64,000 nucleotides of DNA, from NCBI RefSeq assembly GCF_040675875.1, contig NZ_JBEGII010000001.1, positions 1,798,001 to 1,862,000 on the forward strand. The letters are read 5' to 3'. Below the pieces are notes generated by a model. It saw only the letters and a list, made by a program, of their open reading frames with translations. It was not told the origin of the DNA and did not search any database. Shown piece after piece: positions 1 to 8,457 of this stretch. The translations under genes were made by a program, and so were the position numbers. The stretch is from Microbacterium sp. LWO12-1.2. Lineage in GTDB: Bacteria > Actinomycetota > Actinomycetes > Actinomycetales > Microbacteriaceae. The first letter of the stretch is position 1, and the number at the start of each line of letters is the position of its first letter.

Positions 1-391
1 CGGGATCCCACTTCTGCATCGCCTCGACGGAGGAGAACACCGGCTGCACGCGACGCCCGTCCGGGGCTGCGACGGTCACGATCGACAGTTCCTGCGTCTT
101 GTCGACAGCCAGACCGCTCGGCGCGATGCCCTCCTCGCCCTTCTCGGCGATCAGCGGGATCAGCACCCGTGCGGAACGGAAGGCATCGACGACCTCGACC
201 TGACTGCCCTCGCCTGCACGGAAGCGCAGGAGGGCGGCGAGCAGTGCGGGGTCGGCGGAGCCGTCATCCTCCGCATGCGGGTTCGACTCGAAGCTGCGCC
301 CCTCCCAGGGGACGCCCGCGGAGTCCCCGCGGTTCGCGGCAGCGTGCCCGTGGTCACCGTGACCGCAGGCGTCGTCAGTCCCCTGCGACAT
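1..391 (-). CDS. SseB family protein (partial, N-terminal part)
   Basis: Reading the minus strand from an ATG at 391 gives about 130 residues beginning [16 protein letters not shown]; the gene runs off the left edge. The first 30 residues are His/Asp/Gly-rich. Then follow [23 protein letters not shown] and [24 protein letters not shown], a pattern typical of the SseB N-terminal domain. SseB proteins are poorly characterised, and in actinobacteria an SseB gene commonly follows hisA/priA. The start lies 17 bp inside the 3' end of priA, so the two are probably cotranscribed and translationally coupled. Function is not inferable beyond the family. The assignment rests on pattern and context. Confidence 0.7.
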   Translation of the reverse strand, partial: MSQGTDDACGHGDHGHAAANRGDSAGVPWEGRSFESNPHAEDDGSADPALLAALLRFRAGEGSQVEVVDAFRSARVLIPLIAEKGEEGIAPSGLAVDKTQELSIVTVAAPDGRRVQPVFSSVEAMQKWDP

Positions 392-1121
392 CCAGCGCCT
401 CGGCCAGCGTGAACGCACCGGCGTAGAGAGCCTTGCCGACGATCGCGCCCTCGATGCCGAGCGGCACGAGCTCGCGCAGCGCCGCGATGTCGTCCAGATT
501 CGAGATTCCCCCGGAAGCCACGACCGGCTTCGGGGTGCGCGATGCGACCTCGCGCAGCAGTTCGAGGTTCGGTCCGCGCAGCGTGCCGTCCTTGGTGACA
601 TCGGTGACGACGTAACGGCTGCATCCGGCGTCCTCGAGGCGGTCGAGGACCTCCCAGAGGTCACCACCCTCCTTGGTCCAGCCGCGTGCTGCCAGAGTCG
701 TGCCTCGCACGTCGAGACCCACGGCGATCGCCTCGCCGTAGCGTCCGATCACGTCGGCGGCCCACTCGGGGTTCTCGAGAGCCGCGGTTCCGAGGTTGAT
801 GCGGGTCGCGCCGCTCTCGAGCGCCGCTTCGAGGGTCGCATCGTCGCGGATGCCACCGGACAGCTCGATGTTGACACCGCGGTACTGCTTGATGACCTTG
901 CGCAGGATGGGGGCGTTGCTGCCGCGACCGAACGCAGCGTCGAGGTCGACGAGATGGATCCACTTCGCCCCCTGCGACACCCACTCCCCTGCGGCATCCA
1001 GCGGGTCGCCGTAGTTGGTCTCGGTGCCGGCCTCGCCCTGCGTGAGGCGAACGGCCTTTCCACCGGCGACGTCGACGGCCGGGAGAAGCGTGAGTGAGGG
1101 AGACTGCGCGAAGTCGTTCAT
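375..1121 (-). CDS. priA: Phosphoribosyl isomerase A, bifunctional HisA/TrpF (PriA)
   Basis: A (beta/alpha)8 isomerase of 248 residues, the usual family length. It converts ProFAR to PRFAR in histidine synthesis; in actinobacteria the same enzyme also performs the TrpF step of tryptophan synthesis. Visible support: the N-terminal [15 protein letters not shown] with catalytic Asp17, the [13 protein letters not shown] segment (173-185) with the second catalytic Asp, and [10 protein letters not shown], whose Arg146 and Trp148 match the residues that give PriA dual substrate use. Glycine-rich phosphate loops VASGGIS and [10 protein letters not shown] lie near the C terminus. It overlaps sseB downstream by 17 bp. 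It is separated from hisH by a ParA-like gene on the other strand. Dual function is inferred from the family and not shown here. Confidence 0.95.
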   Translation of the reverse strand: MNDFAQSPSLTLLPAVDVAGGKAVRLTQGEAGTETNYGDPLDAAGEWVSQGAKWIHLVDLDAAFGRGSNAPILRKVIKQYRGVNIELSGGIRDDATLEAALESGATRINLGTAALENPEWAADVIGRYGEAIAVGLDVRGTTLAARGWTKEGGDLWEVLDRLEDAGCSRYVVTDVTKDGTLRGPNLELLREVASRTPKPVVASGGISNLDDIAALRELVPLGIEGAIVGKALYAGAFTLAEALDVAGD

Positions 1122-1247
1122 GGGTTCCTAAGGTGAGGATTCAGATCAGCGGTCCGAGCACACCCGTCACGGACGCACGAGAACCGAGAGTATCGCGACC
1201 CTGGTCACCCTCCAAATGCAGGGGAAACGTGACGGAAACGCACGGGA

Positions 1248-1253
1248 TAGGCT
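1248..1253 (+). promoter_or_regulatory. -10 element TAGGCT of the ParA-like gene
   Basis: TAGGCT ends 8 nt before the ATG at 1262, and no Shine-Dalgarno sequence lies between. The transcript would start at or next to the start codon, as in other leaderless genes in this window. Confidence 0.55.
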
Positions 1254-1261
1254 GAGTCATC

Positions 1262-2746
1262 ATGTCCGGACCCCACGAAGAAGCCACACCGGGTACCGGC
1301 GCGCGTCGACGCGACGATCAGCCCCCGCTCGTCGAGTCTGTCCCGCTCTTCTCGACCGACGCCCCCGCGGTTCCTCCGCGGCCGGCGACGGCACCCACGC
1401 CACCGGCTCAGCCGCCGTACCGCCGTACCCGTGCAGAGGCCCGCGAAGACCGCGCCCCGCAGCCATCCGCACCTCCGCGCCCGCTGCCGCCGGCGCCGGT
1501 GACGCCGCCCACGGGGACGTCACCGGCATCCCAGGTCGCCGTGCCGGCCACGGCCCCCACCGACACCGTCCCCCGCCGCCCGCTCGCGCCCGGCCCCGCG
1601 GGTGCATCGACCTCACCGACGGCCGTGCCCCGGATGCCCGCGGCCCCGACGCCGGGGCTTCAGGCACCCACGCCAGGGATTCAGACACCGACGCCGCCTG
1701 TCGTCCCGGCCTCATCCAGATCCGCGCCACCCGCACCTGCACCCTCGGTGCCGGCGTCCTCGGCGCCTGGGCCTGTGCCGTCGACCCCGGCACACATCGA
1801 GGCGGAATCACGTCGTGAGCAGCGGGTGCGCGAACGGGACTCGTTCCTGCAGACCGAGCGCCCCGAGGAGCCGGCCCGTGAGGGCGCCCGCGGCGCGCTC
1901 AACCGCCTCGGCCTGCGCATCCGTCCTTCGGCGGACGAGCAGTCGGCTCGTGACGACGAGCTCGCGGTGAGTCAGCACTGGCCAGGACCGCGCACGATAG
2001 CGGTCGTGAACGGCAAAGGGGGCGCCGGGAAGACCCCGACGACCATCCTGCTCTCCGCCGTGTTCGCCCGCTACGGCGGCGCCGGAGTGCTCGCGTGGGA
2101 CAACAACCAGACGCGTGGCACGCTGGGCTGGCGCACCGACACGGGAGCGCACGATCGCACGCTCCTCGAGCTGCTCCCGGAGTCTCAGCGACTGCTGGGC
2201 ACCGGAGCGCAGTCCGCTGATCTTGCGCATTTCATGCACCATCAGCCCCGCGAGAAGTACGACGTGCTGCGCTCGAAGCCGATCAGGCTCGCTCACGAGA
2301 ACCGGCTGAGTCCGACGGACGTCGACGCGATCCACTCCGTCGCGGCGAAGTTCTACCGACTGATCGTGATCGATTCCGGCAACGACGAGTCGGACCCGAT
2401 GTGGTTGCGGATGATCGACCATGCAGACCAGCTCGTGATCGCGACCACGACGCGCGCGGATCACGCCGAAGCCGGAGCCCTGCTCATCGAGGCACTCGAG
2501 GAACGAGACGAGAGGTCCGCGCGGCTGGCGCGTCAGTCCGTCGCCGTGGTCTCCCAGGCCGATCCGAAAGCGACGGCTGCCGAGCTCGATCACGTCACCA
2601 ACGGCTACCGCTCCCTGTCACGGGAGGTCGTGAGCATCCCGTTCGATCACGAGATGGTCGACGGCCCGCTTCGCTACGGCGCATTGCACAAGCGCACCCA
2701 GCGGGCGTGGCTGTCTGCAGCAGCAGCCGTCGCCCGCGGTTTCTGA
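1262..2746 (+). CDS. ParA/MinD-like ATPase with long Pro/Ala-rich N-terminal region
   Basis: 494 residues in two parts. Residues 1 to about 235 are low-complexity Pro/Ala/Thr-rich and look disordered. From about 245 comes a P-loop ATPase of the ParA/MinD class: IAVVNGKGGAGKTPTT (deviant Walker A, about 246-261), LAWDNNQTRGTLGWRT (Walker A'-type segment, with DNN where ParA has DxD), RLIVIDSGND (Walker B) and a C-terminal base-binding region. This layout resembles EspI-type proteins of actinobacterial type VII secretion loci more than plasmid ParA. No ParB or parS-like partner and no ESX gene is in the window. It lies on the opposite strand inside the his gene set. The role is unknown; polar positioning or secretion control are guesses. 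Confidence 0.75.
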   Translation: MSGPHEEATPGTGARRRDDQPPLVESVPLFSTDAPAVPPRPATAPTPPAQPPYRRTRAEAREDRAPQPSAPPRPLPPAPVTPPTGTSPASQVAVPATAPTDTVPRRPLAPGPAGASTSPTAVPRMPAAPTPGLQAPTPGIQTPTPPVVPASSRSAPPAPAPSVPASSAPGPVPSTPAHIEAESRREQRVRERDSFLQTERPEEPAREGARGALNRLGLRIRPSADEQSARDDELAVSQHWPGPRTIAVVNGKGGAGKTPTTILLSAVFARYGGAGVLAWDNNQTRGTLGWRTDTGAHDRTLLELLPESQRLLGTGAQSADLAHFMHHQPREKYDVLRSKPIRLAHENRLSPTDVDAIHSVAAKFYRLIVIDSGNDESDPMWLRMIDHADQLVIATTTRADHAEAGALLIEALEERDERSARLARQSVAVVSQADPKATAAELDHVTNGYRSLSREVVSIPFDHEMVDGPLRYGALHKRTQRAWLSAAAAVARGF

Positions 2747-2765
2747 GCCGTCGAACTCCTCAGGC

Positions 2766-3404
2766 TCAGCGGAGGCTGCCGACCCAGTTCCGCAGGAGCT
2801 GGATGCCGGCCTCCCCCGACTTCTCCGGGTGGAACTGCGTGGCCGAGAGCGGCCCGTTCTCCACGGCGGCGAGGAACGGATCGCCGTACGTGGTCCACGT
2901 CAGCACCGGCTGCGGGAACGGCGGGATGACGTCGAGCTCCCAGGACTGCGCGCCGTAGGAGTGCACGAAGTAGAAGCGCTCCTCCTCGATGCCCTTGAAA
3001 AGCACGCTGTTCTCGCCAGGGCTGACCGTGTTCCACCCCATGTGCGGGAGCACGGGCGCGTTGAGCTCGGTCACGGCGCCCGGCCATTCACCGAGGCCCT
3101 CCGAGTCGACGCCGCGCTCGACGCCGTGCGCGAAGAGCACCTGCATGCCGACGCAGATCCCGAGCACCGGGCGTCCGCCGGCGAGACGACGGTCGATGAT
3201 CTCGTCGCCCCCGTGCGCGTGCAACGCATCCCGCACCGCCGCGAACGCTCCCACGCCGGGCACGACAAGGCCGTCGGCCTCGAGCGCCTCTGTGCGGTTG
3301 CGCGTCAGCACCGCGTCGGCCCCGGCGGCGGCGAGGGCCTTGACGGCGGAATGCACGTTCCCCGACTCGTAGTCGAAGACCGCGACCTTCGGGGCGCGCG
3401 TCAC
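2766..3404 (-). CDS. hisH: Imidazole glycerol phosphate synthase, glutaminase subunit HisH
   Basis: Class I glutamine amidotransferase of 212 residues that supplies ammonia to HisF for IGP and AICAR formation. The nucleophile sits in [12 protein letters not shown] (Cys84) and the catalytic pair in QFHPEKSG (His192, Glu194). The oxyanion-type loop PGVGAF is at 49-54. Translation starts at GTG 3404, which overlaps the hisB stop as GTGA, so hisB and hisH are coupled. The partner hisF is not in the window. Its 3' end faces the convergent ParA-like gene with a 19 bp gap and no obvious terminator hairpin. Confidence 0.96.
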   Translation of the reverse strand: MTRAPKVAVFDYESGNVHSAVKALAAAGADAVLTRNRTEALEADGLVVPGVGAFAAVRDALHAHGGDEIIDRRLAGGRPVLGICVGMQVLFAHGVERGVDSEGLGEWPGAVTELNAPVLPHMGWNTVSPGENSVLFKGIEEERFYFVHSYGAQSWELDVIPPFPQPVLTWTTYGDPFLAAVENGPLSATQFHPEKSGEAGIQLLRNWVGSLR

Positions 3405-4018
3405 AGCGCGCCCTTGGTCGACGGAATGCCCTCGACGAGGGGGTCGAGCGCCTTGGCCTGACGGAATGCGCGCGCGAACGCCTTGTACTCCGCCTCGGCG
3501 ATGTGATGCGGGTCCCGGCCTCCGAGCACGCGCACGTGCACGGTGAGACCGGCATTGAAGGCGATGGCCTCGAACGAGTGGCGCACGAGCGATCCGGTGA
3601 AGTGACCGCCGATGAGGTGGTGCTCGAACCCGACCGGCTCCCCCTCGTGCACCAGATAGGGACGGCCGGAGATGTCGACGACGGCCTGCGCGAGCGCCTC
3701 GTCGAGCGGCACCAGGGCGTCGCCGTAGCGGGAGATGCCGGACTTGTCTCCCAGCGCCTCGAGGATCGCCTGCCCGAGCACGATCGACACGTCCTCCACC
3801 GTGTGGTGGGCGTCGATGTGGGTGTCGCCGGACGCCCGCACTGTGAGGTCGGTCAGCGAGTGCTTCGCGAAGGCGGTGAGCATGTGGTCGAAGAACGGCA
3901 CCGAGGTGTCGATGCGGCTCGCGCCGGTTCCATCGAGGTTCAGGTCGAGTTCGACGGTGGACTCCGACGTGCCGCGCACGCGGCTCGCGGTGCGCGGGGT
4001 CAGGGCGAGGCTGCTCAT
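3401..4018 (-). CDS. hisB: Imidazoleglycerol-phosphate dehydratase
   Basis: 205 residues from an ATG at 4018. The upstream open frame to 4150 is the shadow of hisC and was not used. IGPD removes water from imidazole glycerol phosphate, step 7 of histidine synthesis, in a metal-dependent 24-mer. The metal-binding His clusters are present: [25 protein letters not shown] and [19 protein letters not shown]. The monofunctional form, without the HisN-type phosphatase domain, fits actinobacteria. The start codon overlaps the hisC stop as ATGA, and the stop overlaps the hisH GTG start. The order hisC-hisB-hisH is therefore one tightly coupled transcription unit. Confidence 0.96.
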   Translation of the reverse strand: MSSLALTPRTASRVRGTSESTVELDLNLDGTGASRIDTSVPFFDHMLTAFAKHSLTDLTVRASGDTHIDAHHTVEDVSIVLGQAILEALGDKSGISRYGDALVPLDEALAQAVVDISGRPYLVHEGEPVGFEHHLIGGHFTGSLVRHSFEAIAFNAGLTVHVRVLGGRDPHHIAEAEYKAFARAFRQAKALDPLVEGIPSTKGAL

Positions 4019-5100
4019 GATGCCGAGTCTATCGAGGCGAGCGCTTCGAGGAACGCCGTGGTCTCCGCCTCGGTGCCCGCCGTGACGCGCAGGTGGCCGG
4101 GGATGCCGACGTCGCGGATCAGTACGCCCTGGTCGTAGAGCTTCTGCCATGTCGCCTTCGGGTCGGCCACTCCGCCGAACAGCACGAAGTTGCTCCAGGA
4201 TTCGTGCGGCGTGTAGCCGAGTGCCTCGAGGGTCGCGGTGATCCGGTCACGCTGCTCGACGATCTCGTCGACCATGCCGAGCATGACATCGGCGTTGCGC
4301 AGCGCGGCGACCGCAGCCGCCTGGGTCAGTGCGCTCAGGTGATACGGCAACCGGACGAGCCGGAGCGCATCGATGAAGCCGGGGTCTGCCGCGAGATAGC
4401 CGACCCGCGCACCGGCGAAGGCGAACGCCTTGCTCATCGTGCGCGAGACCGCCAGGCGCGGACGCCCCGCGAGCAGCGACAGCGCCGAAGGAGCGTCGCG
4501 CGGGGCAAACTCCTGGTACGCCTCATCGACCACCACGACGCCGCGCGCAACCTCGTACACCGCTTCGATGACATCGAGGCCGAGGGGCGTACCGGTCGGG
4601 TTGTTCGGCGAGCAGAGCAGCACGACGTCGGGATCGACGGCCCGCACCTGGGCGGCGGCCTCGTCCGGCGTGATGGTGTAGTCGGGTTGGCGAGTGCCGC
4701 CGACCCAGCGCGCTCCTGTGCCCTGCGCGATCAGCGGATACATCGAGTACGTGGGCGCGAACCCGAAGGCGGTGCGCCCCGGACCGCCGAAGGCCTGCAG
4801 GATGTGCTGCAGCACCTCGTTCGATCCGTTGCCCGCCCAGATGCCGTCCGCCTCGAGACCGTGCCCGAGGTAGTCAGCGAAACCCTCACGGAGGGTCGTG
4901 AACTCACGGTCGGGGTAGCGATTCACGTCACGGATGGCGACAGCGATCTCATCGAGGATGTCGCTGGCCACCTCGTCGGGAATCGGATGGGTGTTCTCGT
5001 TCACGTTGAGGGCGATCGGCAGCGGCGCCTGCGGGGCACCGTACGGGGTCAGCCCGCGGAGGTCGTCGCGAAGCGGCAGGTCATCGAGGGAAGCGGTCAC
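4015..5100 (-). CDS. hisC: Histidinol-phosphate aminotransferase
   Basis: PLP aminotransferase of fold type I that makes histidinol phosphate from imidazole acetol phosphate. From a GTG at 5100 it has 361 residues: LNVNENTHP (substrate loop), [16 protein letters not shown] and the PLP lysine in [17 protein letters not shown] (Lys224). Two starts are close: ATG at 5109 and GTG at 5100. GTG 5100 is chosen because a TAGCAT hexamer (5108-5113) sits exactly 7 nt upstream. The ATG at 5109 lies partly inside that hexamer, which would leave it untranscribed. Homologues also begin near [10 protein letters not shown]. It overlaps hisB by 4 bp and is first in the hisC-hisB-hisH unit. Confidence 0.94.
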   Translation of the reverse strand: MTASLDDLPLRDDLRGLTPYGAPQAPLPIALNVNENTHPIPDEVASDILDEIAVAIRDVNRYPDREFTTLREGFADYLGHGLEADGIWAGNGSNEVLQHILQAFGGPGRTAFGFAPTYSMYPLIAQGTGARWVGGTRQPDYTITPDEAAAQVRAVDPDVVLLCSPNNPTGTPLGLDVIEAVYEVARGVVVVDEAYQEFAPRDAPSALSLLAGRPRLAVSRTMSKAFAFAGARVGYLAADPGFIDALRLVRLPYHLSALTQAAAVAALRNADVMLGMVDEIVEQRDRITATLEALGYTPHESWSNFVLFGGVADPKATWQKLYDQGVLIRDVGIPGHLRVTAGTEAETTAFLEALASIDSAS

Positions 5101-5107
5101 CCTACCC

Positions 5108-5113
5108 ATGCTA
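5108..5113 (-). promoter_or_regulatory. -10 element TAGCAT of hisC
   Basis: On the minus strand TAGCAT is followed by 7 nt (GGGTAGG) and then GTG. This is the spacing of leaderless actinobacterial promoters and supports GTG 5100 over ATG 5109 as the hisC start. Confidence 0.55.
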
Positions 5114-5143
5114 GAACGCTCGGCGGGACGCCGAGAGCGTTCT
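5113..5143. repeat. Inverted repeat between the LysM gene and hisC
   Basis: AGAACGCTCGGCG (5113-5125), a 3 nt loop, then CGCCGAGAGCGTTCT (5129-5143), which is complementary except for a 2 nt bulge. It follows the LysM gene on the minus strand and could end its transcription, but no T-run follows. It also touches the hisC -10 element, so it may instead influence hisC initiation. Confidence 0.5.
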
Positions 5144-5171
5144 GGCAGAGGGGCAGTGACGCTCGAGTGCG

Positions 5172-5534
5172 TCAGCTCGTGTACTGCGCGGGAATCGACA
5201 GCGACTGGCCGATCTGCAGCTCGCCGGTCTGCAGGAGGTTCAGGCGGGTGATCTCGCCGATGACCTCGCGCGGGTCGGCGGTCGGCGCGATCTCGCTGGC
5301 GATCGACCACAGCGTATCGCCGGGGAGAACCGTGACCGTCTCGAAGCTGACCGTTCCAGTGCTCTCGTTCGATGCGAGGGCGCTACCGCCGCTGATCGCG
5401 GCGAAGGCGATACCCGCAGCGAGTGGCAGGGCAGCGAGAGCGAGCAGCACGCGGCGACCGCGAACCGTCAGCCGAAGACGCGTCGCCGGACGAGCCGGGA
5501 TGACTGCTGCGGTGCTGAAGGTGATGGTGCTCAT
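5172..5534 (-). CDS. LysM-domain membrane-anchored protein next to lexA (YneA/ChiZ-like)
   Basis: 120 residues. A basic N-terminus is followed by one hydrophobic segment (VLLALAALPLAAGIAFAAISGG, about 29-50), probably a signal anchor, and then a single LysM domain from about 66 (VTVLPGDTLWSIASEIAP ... LQIGQSLSIP) that would bind peptidoglycan outside the membrane. It is divergent from lexA across a palindrome-rich 310 bp region. Small LysM proteins beside lexA include Bacillus YneA and mycobacterial Rv2719c (ChiZ), both SOS-induced and linked to a block of cell division. The same role is inferred here. A good ribosome site (GGAG, 8 nt from ATG) supports the start. Confidence 0.8.
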   Translation of the reverse strand: MSTITFSTAAVIPARPATRLRLTVRGRRVLLALAALPLAAGIAFAAISGGSALASNESTGTVSFETVTVLPGDTLWSIASEIAPTADPREVIGEITRLNLLQTGELQIGQSLSIPAQYTS

Positions 5535-5611
5535 GGTGTGCTCCTCTGCGTCGCCCCGTTACCGGGAGGATCAGCCACCTGCCGCACGGGCCGGTGGAAG
5601 TTGGCGTAGCG

Positions 5612-5649
5612 TTCGCATTCTGCACTCGGCCGGGAGGGCTGAATGCGAA
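5612..5649. repeat. Inverted repeat TTCGCATTC-N20-GAATGCGAA
   Basis: Perfect 9 bp arms at 5612-5620 and 5641-5649 with a 20 nt spacer, in the leader or promoter zone of the LysM gene. It does not match a LexA box. Possible binding site for another regulator. Confidence 0.5.
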
Positions 5650-5658
5650 GCTACGTTC

Positions 5659-5672
5659 CGAAGATATCTTCG
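5659..5672. promoter_or_regulatory. Perfect palindrome CGAAGATATCTTCG, LexA-box-like
   Basis: A 14 bp perfect palindrome. It matches the Gram-positive SOS box CGAACATATGTTCG at 12 of 14 positions; the two differences are symmetric (C to G and G to C). It is immediately followed by TCGAACATCTGTCA (5675-5688), which matches the left half of the same box. Confidence 0.5.
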
Positions 5673-5729
5673 AGTTCGAACATCTGTCAAGCTTTCTTCG
5701 AAACCGCAGCCGCCAATCCGCCGACACGC

Positions 5730-5745
5730 TCGAACAGATCTTCCA
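5730..5745. promoter_or_regulatory. Candidate LexA site TCGAACAGATCTTCCA
   Basis: Matches the extended consensus TCGAACATATGTTCGA at 13 of 16 positions, about 100 bp before lexA. It is the best CGAAC-N4 type site on the lexA side. Confidence 0.45.
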
Positions 5746-5844
5746 GATCCGCATGATTCTCGGATACGGTTTCGATAGGAACACCCCACCACGGGCCTCC
5801 GACATTCGAAGAGCGGCGTCGGAAACGCGTACCGAAGGAGCATG

Positions 5845-6531
5845 ATGAGCGAGAACTCAGCCCCCGAGCCAGAGGCACCGCGCACGCGCCGTCGGAAGAG
5901 CCTGAGCCCCAAGCAGATGGCGATCCTCGAGGTCATCCAGGCCTCTATCGCCCAGCAGGGCTATCCGCCGAGCATGCGCGAGATCGGCGACGCGGTCGGA
6001 CTCAAGTCGCTCTCCAGCGTGACGCACCAGCTCGGGCAGCTGGAGTTGAGCGGCTACCTCCGCCGCGACCCCGGCAAGACCAGGGCGATGGAGGTGCTGA
6101 TCGATCTTCCCGGTTCCAGCACCGAGAACCCGGCTGATGTGGCGACGCCGGTCGGTGACGCCGCGCTCGTGCCGCTCGTGGGTCGCATCGCCGCCGGTGT
6201 GCCGATCACCGCGGAGCAGCAGGTCGAGGAGATCTTCCCCCTCCCCCGTCAGCTCGTGGGAAAGGGCGACCTCTTCATGCTCAAGGTGTCTGGTGAGTCG
6301 ATGATCGACGCCGCGATCTGCGATGGCGACTGGGTCGTCATCCGCTCGCAGAACAGCGCAGAGAACGGTGAGATCGTCGCAGCGATGCTCGACGACGAGG
6401 CGACGGTCAAGACTTTCCGCCGACGTGACGGTCACACCTGGCTGCTGCCCCGCAACTCGGCGTTCGAACCGATCCTCGGTGATGAGGCCACGGTGCTGGG
6501 TAAGGTCGTCGCCGTGCTCCGCGCCGTCTGA
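5845..6531 (+). CDS. lexA: LexA repressor
   Basis: SOS repressor and self-cleaving protease of 228 residues when started at ATG 5845 (an ATG at 5842 lies too close to AAGGAG 5835-5840). An N-terminal winged helix ([27 protein letters not shown] ... [15 protein letters not shown], about 22-70) binds DNA. The Ala-Gly cleavage site is in GRIAAGVPI (Ala117-Gly118). The serine-lysine dyad is in VSGESMIDA (Ser152) and ATVKTFRR (Lys189). RecA filament would stimulate cleavage. The divergent LysM gene and the intervening palindromes fit an autoregulated SOS switch that also controls a division inhibitor. Confidence 0.97.
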   Translation: MSENSAPEPEAPRTRRRKSLSPKQMAILEVIQASIAQQGYPPSMREIGDAVGLKSLSSVTHQLGQLELSGYLRRDPGKTRAMEVLIDLPGSSTENPADVATPVGDAALVPLVGRIAAGVPITAEQQVEEIFPLPRQLVGKGDLFMLKVSGESMIDAAICDGDWVVIRSQNSAENGEIVAAMLDDEATVKTFRRRDGHTWLLPRNSAFEPILGDEATVLGKVVAVLRAV

Positions 6532-6563
6532 TCGCCTGGCGCGCATCGGCAGTGCAGCGCGCA

Positions 6564-6569
6564 TAGGCT
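6564..6569 (+). promoter_or_regulatory. -10 element TAGGCT of the S9 peptidase gene
   Basis: TAGGCT, then 6 nt (CGAGGC), then ATG 6576; no ribosome site. Leaderless arrangement. Confidence 0.55.
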
Positions 6570-6575
6570 CGAGGC

Positions 6576-8441
6576 ATGACTTCGCCCCACGGGTCCTGGC
6601 CCTCCCCCTTCTCGGCGGCATCGGTCGCCGTCTCGTCACCCCGCTTCGACGGAGCACGGTTCGTGGGAGAAGAGATCTGGTGGGGCGAGTCCGTGCCGAC
6701 CGAGGGCGGTCGAGTGACCGTGCGGTCATCGACGGGACGAGAGGTCCTGCAGGGCCCCTGGAGCGCGCGTTCGCGAGTGCATGAGTACGGCGGAGGGGCG
6801 TGGACGGCTGATCCCGACGGCATCCTGTACTTCGTCGACGCCAGGGATCAGCGCGTCTACCGTCGCTCCGGCGACGGCGACATCACGCCGCTGACGCCCG
6901 AAGGCCCCGCGCACGGCGGTCTGCGGTGGCAGCATGGCCACCTGCTCGCAGTACGCGAGGATCTGACCTCCTCGCCCCATAGACGAGCGATCGTGGGCAT
7001 CCCCCGGGACGGTTCCGCATCCGACGATGCGACCGCGATCCAGGTGTTCGCCGAAGGTCCCTCCTTCTTCGCGCATCCGGCCCTCTCCCCCGACGGCTCG
7101 CGGATCGCCTGGGTCGAGTGGAGCGGCGAGCGGATGCCGTGGGATGCCGCCGCGCTCCGGATCGCGACCGTGGACGGCCGCGAGGCAGCGTCACTCCCCG
7201 CTCAGGCGGCATTGCAACCCGAGTGGATCGCCGACGACGCGCTGCTCTACGCCGATGACCCCTCCGGGCGCTGGCTCCTGCATCGCATCCAGCTGGACGG
7301 GATTACCGCACGCGGCCCCGCCGAGATCATCGCCCCCGCGGATGCCGATACCGGCTATGGACTGTGGGTGCTGGGCAACCGGTGGTTCCTGCCGCTCGCC
7401 GACGGGCGGATCGTCGCGGTGCGCACGAACGGACGCGACCGCATCGTCGTGATCGATGCCGATGGCGATGTCCGTGAGCTGGACGTGCCCTGCGACGGGC
7501 ATGTGAGTGTGGACGATGTCAGCGGCAGCCGCGTGCTGCTCTCCGGCAACGGCTCGCGCGTGAGCCCTGGCGTGTGGTGCGTGGACCTGGACTCCGGCGA
7601 GGTGACGGCGGTGCGTGGTGGCGAGAGCGTGGATCCCGCGTGGATGCCCGCCGCGCAACTGATCGACATCGAAGGCGCGCACGGTCCGGTGCATGCATAC
7701 GCCTACGCGCCGGCGAACCCGGACGTCTCCGCCCCCGCCGACGAGCTGCCGCCCTATGTCGTGCTCGTGCACGGCGGACCGACCGCGCACGTGACCGGAG
7801 CCGCATCCGCCGCTGTCGCGTTCTACACGAGCCGCGGCATCGGTGTGCTCGACGTGAACTACGGCGGTTCGACCGGGTACGGCCGCGCCTACCGTGAGCG
7901 GCTGCGCGGTCAGTGGGGCGTGGTCGACGTCGACGACGTGATCGCCGCCGCACGAGGACTCGCCGACGTCGGGCTGGCCGATCCCGCGCGGATCGCGATC
8001 CGCGGCGGCTCCGCCGGGGGCTGGACAGTTCTCTCCGCCCTCGTGCGCGGTGGCGCGTTCGGGGCAGGCATCAGTCGCTACGGCGTCTCCGACCTACGGA
8101 TGCTCGCGGAGGACTCGCACGACTTCGAAGCGCACTACATCGAGAGCCTGGTCGGTCCGCTGCCCGAGGCGGAACAGCTGTACATCGACCGCTCCCCGCT
8201 CTCCTCCGCGGCACGCATCGAGGTGCCCGTGCTCCTGCTGCAGGGAGAGGACGACCGCGTCGTTCCGCCCTCGCAGTCCGCGGCGATCCGTGACGCATTG
8301 GCCGCGCGCGAGATCGACCACGAGTACGTTCTCTACCCCGGAGAGGGGCACGGCTTCCGCCGGGCAGAGACCGTCGTCGACGCCCTGGAGAGGGAGCTGA
8401 CGTTCCTCGGTCGCGTCTTCGGATTCCGTCCCCAGCTCTGA
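6576..8441 (+). CDS. S9 family serine peptidase (prolyl oligopeptidase / acylaminoacyl-peptidase type)
   Basis: 621 residues. An N-terminal beta-propeller-like part (about 1-380; repeats such as LSPDGSRIAWVEW and EPEWIADDALLY) precedes a C-terminal alpha/beta hydrolase. The nucleophile is in IRGGSAGGWTVL (Ser479), the acid in LLQGEDDRVVPPSQS and the histidine in YPGEGHGFRR, all in the order expected for S9. LVHGGPTAH carries the oxyanion HGGP. No signal peptide is seen, so it is probably a cytosolic oligopeptidase. The gene stands alone, convergent with smpB with a 16 bp gap. Exact peptide specificity cannot be read from the sequence. Confidence 0.9.
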   Translation: MTSPHGSWPSPFSAASVAVSSPRFDGARFVGEEIWWGESVPTEGGRVTVRSSTGREVLQGPWSARSRVHEYGGGAWTADPDGILYFVDARDQRVYRRSGDGDITPLTPEGPAHGGLRWQHGHLLAVREDLTSSPHRRAIVGIPRDGSASDDATAIQVFAEGPSFFAHPALSPDGSRIAWVEWSGERMPWDAAALRIATVDGREAASLPAQAALQPEWIADDALLYADDPSGRWLLHRIQLDGITARGPAEIIAPADADTGYGLWVLGNRWFLPLADGRIVAVRTNGRDRIVVIDADGDVRELDVPCDGHVSVDDVSGSRVLLSGNGSRVSPGVWCVDLDSGEVTAVRGGESVDPAWMPAAQLIDIEGAHGPVHAYAYAPANPDVSAPADELPPYVVLVHGGPTAHVTGAASAAVAFYTSRGIGVLDVNYGGSTGYGRAYRERLRGQWGVVDVDDVIAAARGLADVGLADPARIAIRGGSAGGWTVLSALVRGGAFGAGISRYGVSDLRMLAEDSHDFEAHYIESLVGPLPEAEQLYIDRSPLSSAARIEVPVLLLQGEDDRVVPPSQSAAIRDALAAREIDHEYVLYPGEGHGFRRAETVVDALERELTFLGRVFGFRPQL

Positions 8442-8457
8442 TCCCGGGGTCGGCGGA

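Larger units (their letters stand above)
5535..5844. promoter_or_regulatory. Divergent control region of the LysM gene and lexA
   Basis: 310 bp without a gene. It holds several symmetric elements, listed separately, including a near-consensus SOS-type palindrome and two CGAAC-containing candidate LexA sites. AAGGAG at 5835-5840 precedes lexA and favours the second of two tandem ATGs (5845) by spacing. LexA autoregulation plus SOS control of the LysM gene is the expected logic; it is inferred from family knowledge. Confidence 0.6.

Noticed and set aside
4019..4150. Extended N-terminus for hisB
   Set aside because: The extra residues are Arg/His/Pro-rich and read through the 3' end of hisC; ATG 4018 gives the normal length and the ATGA overlap.
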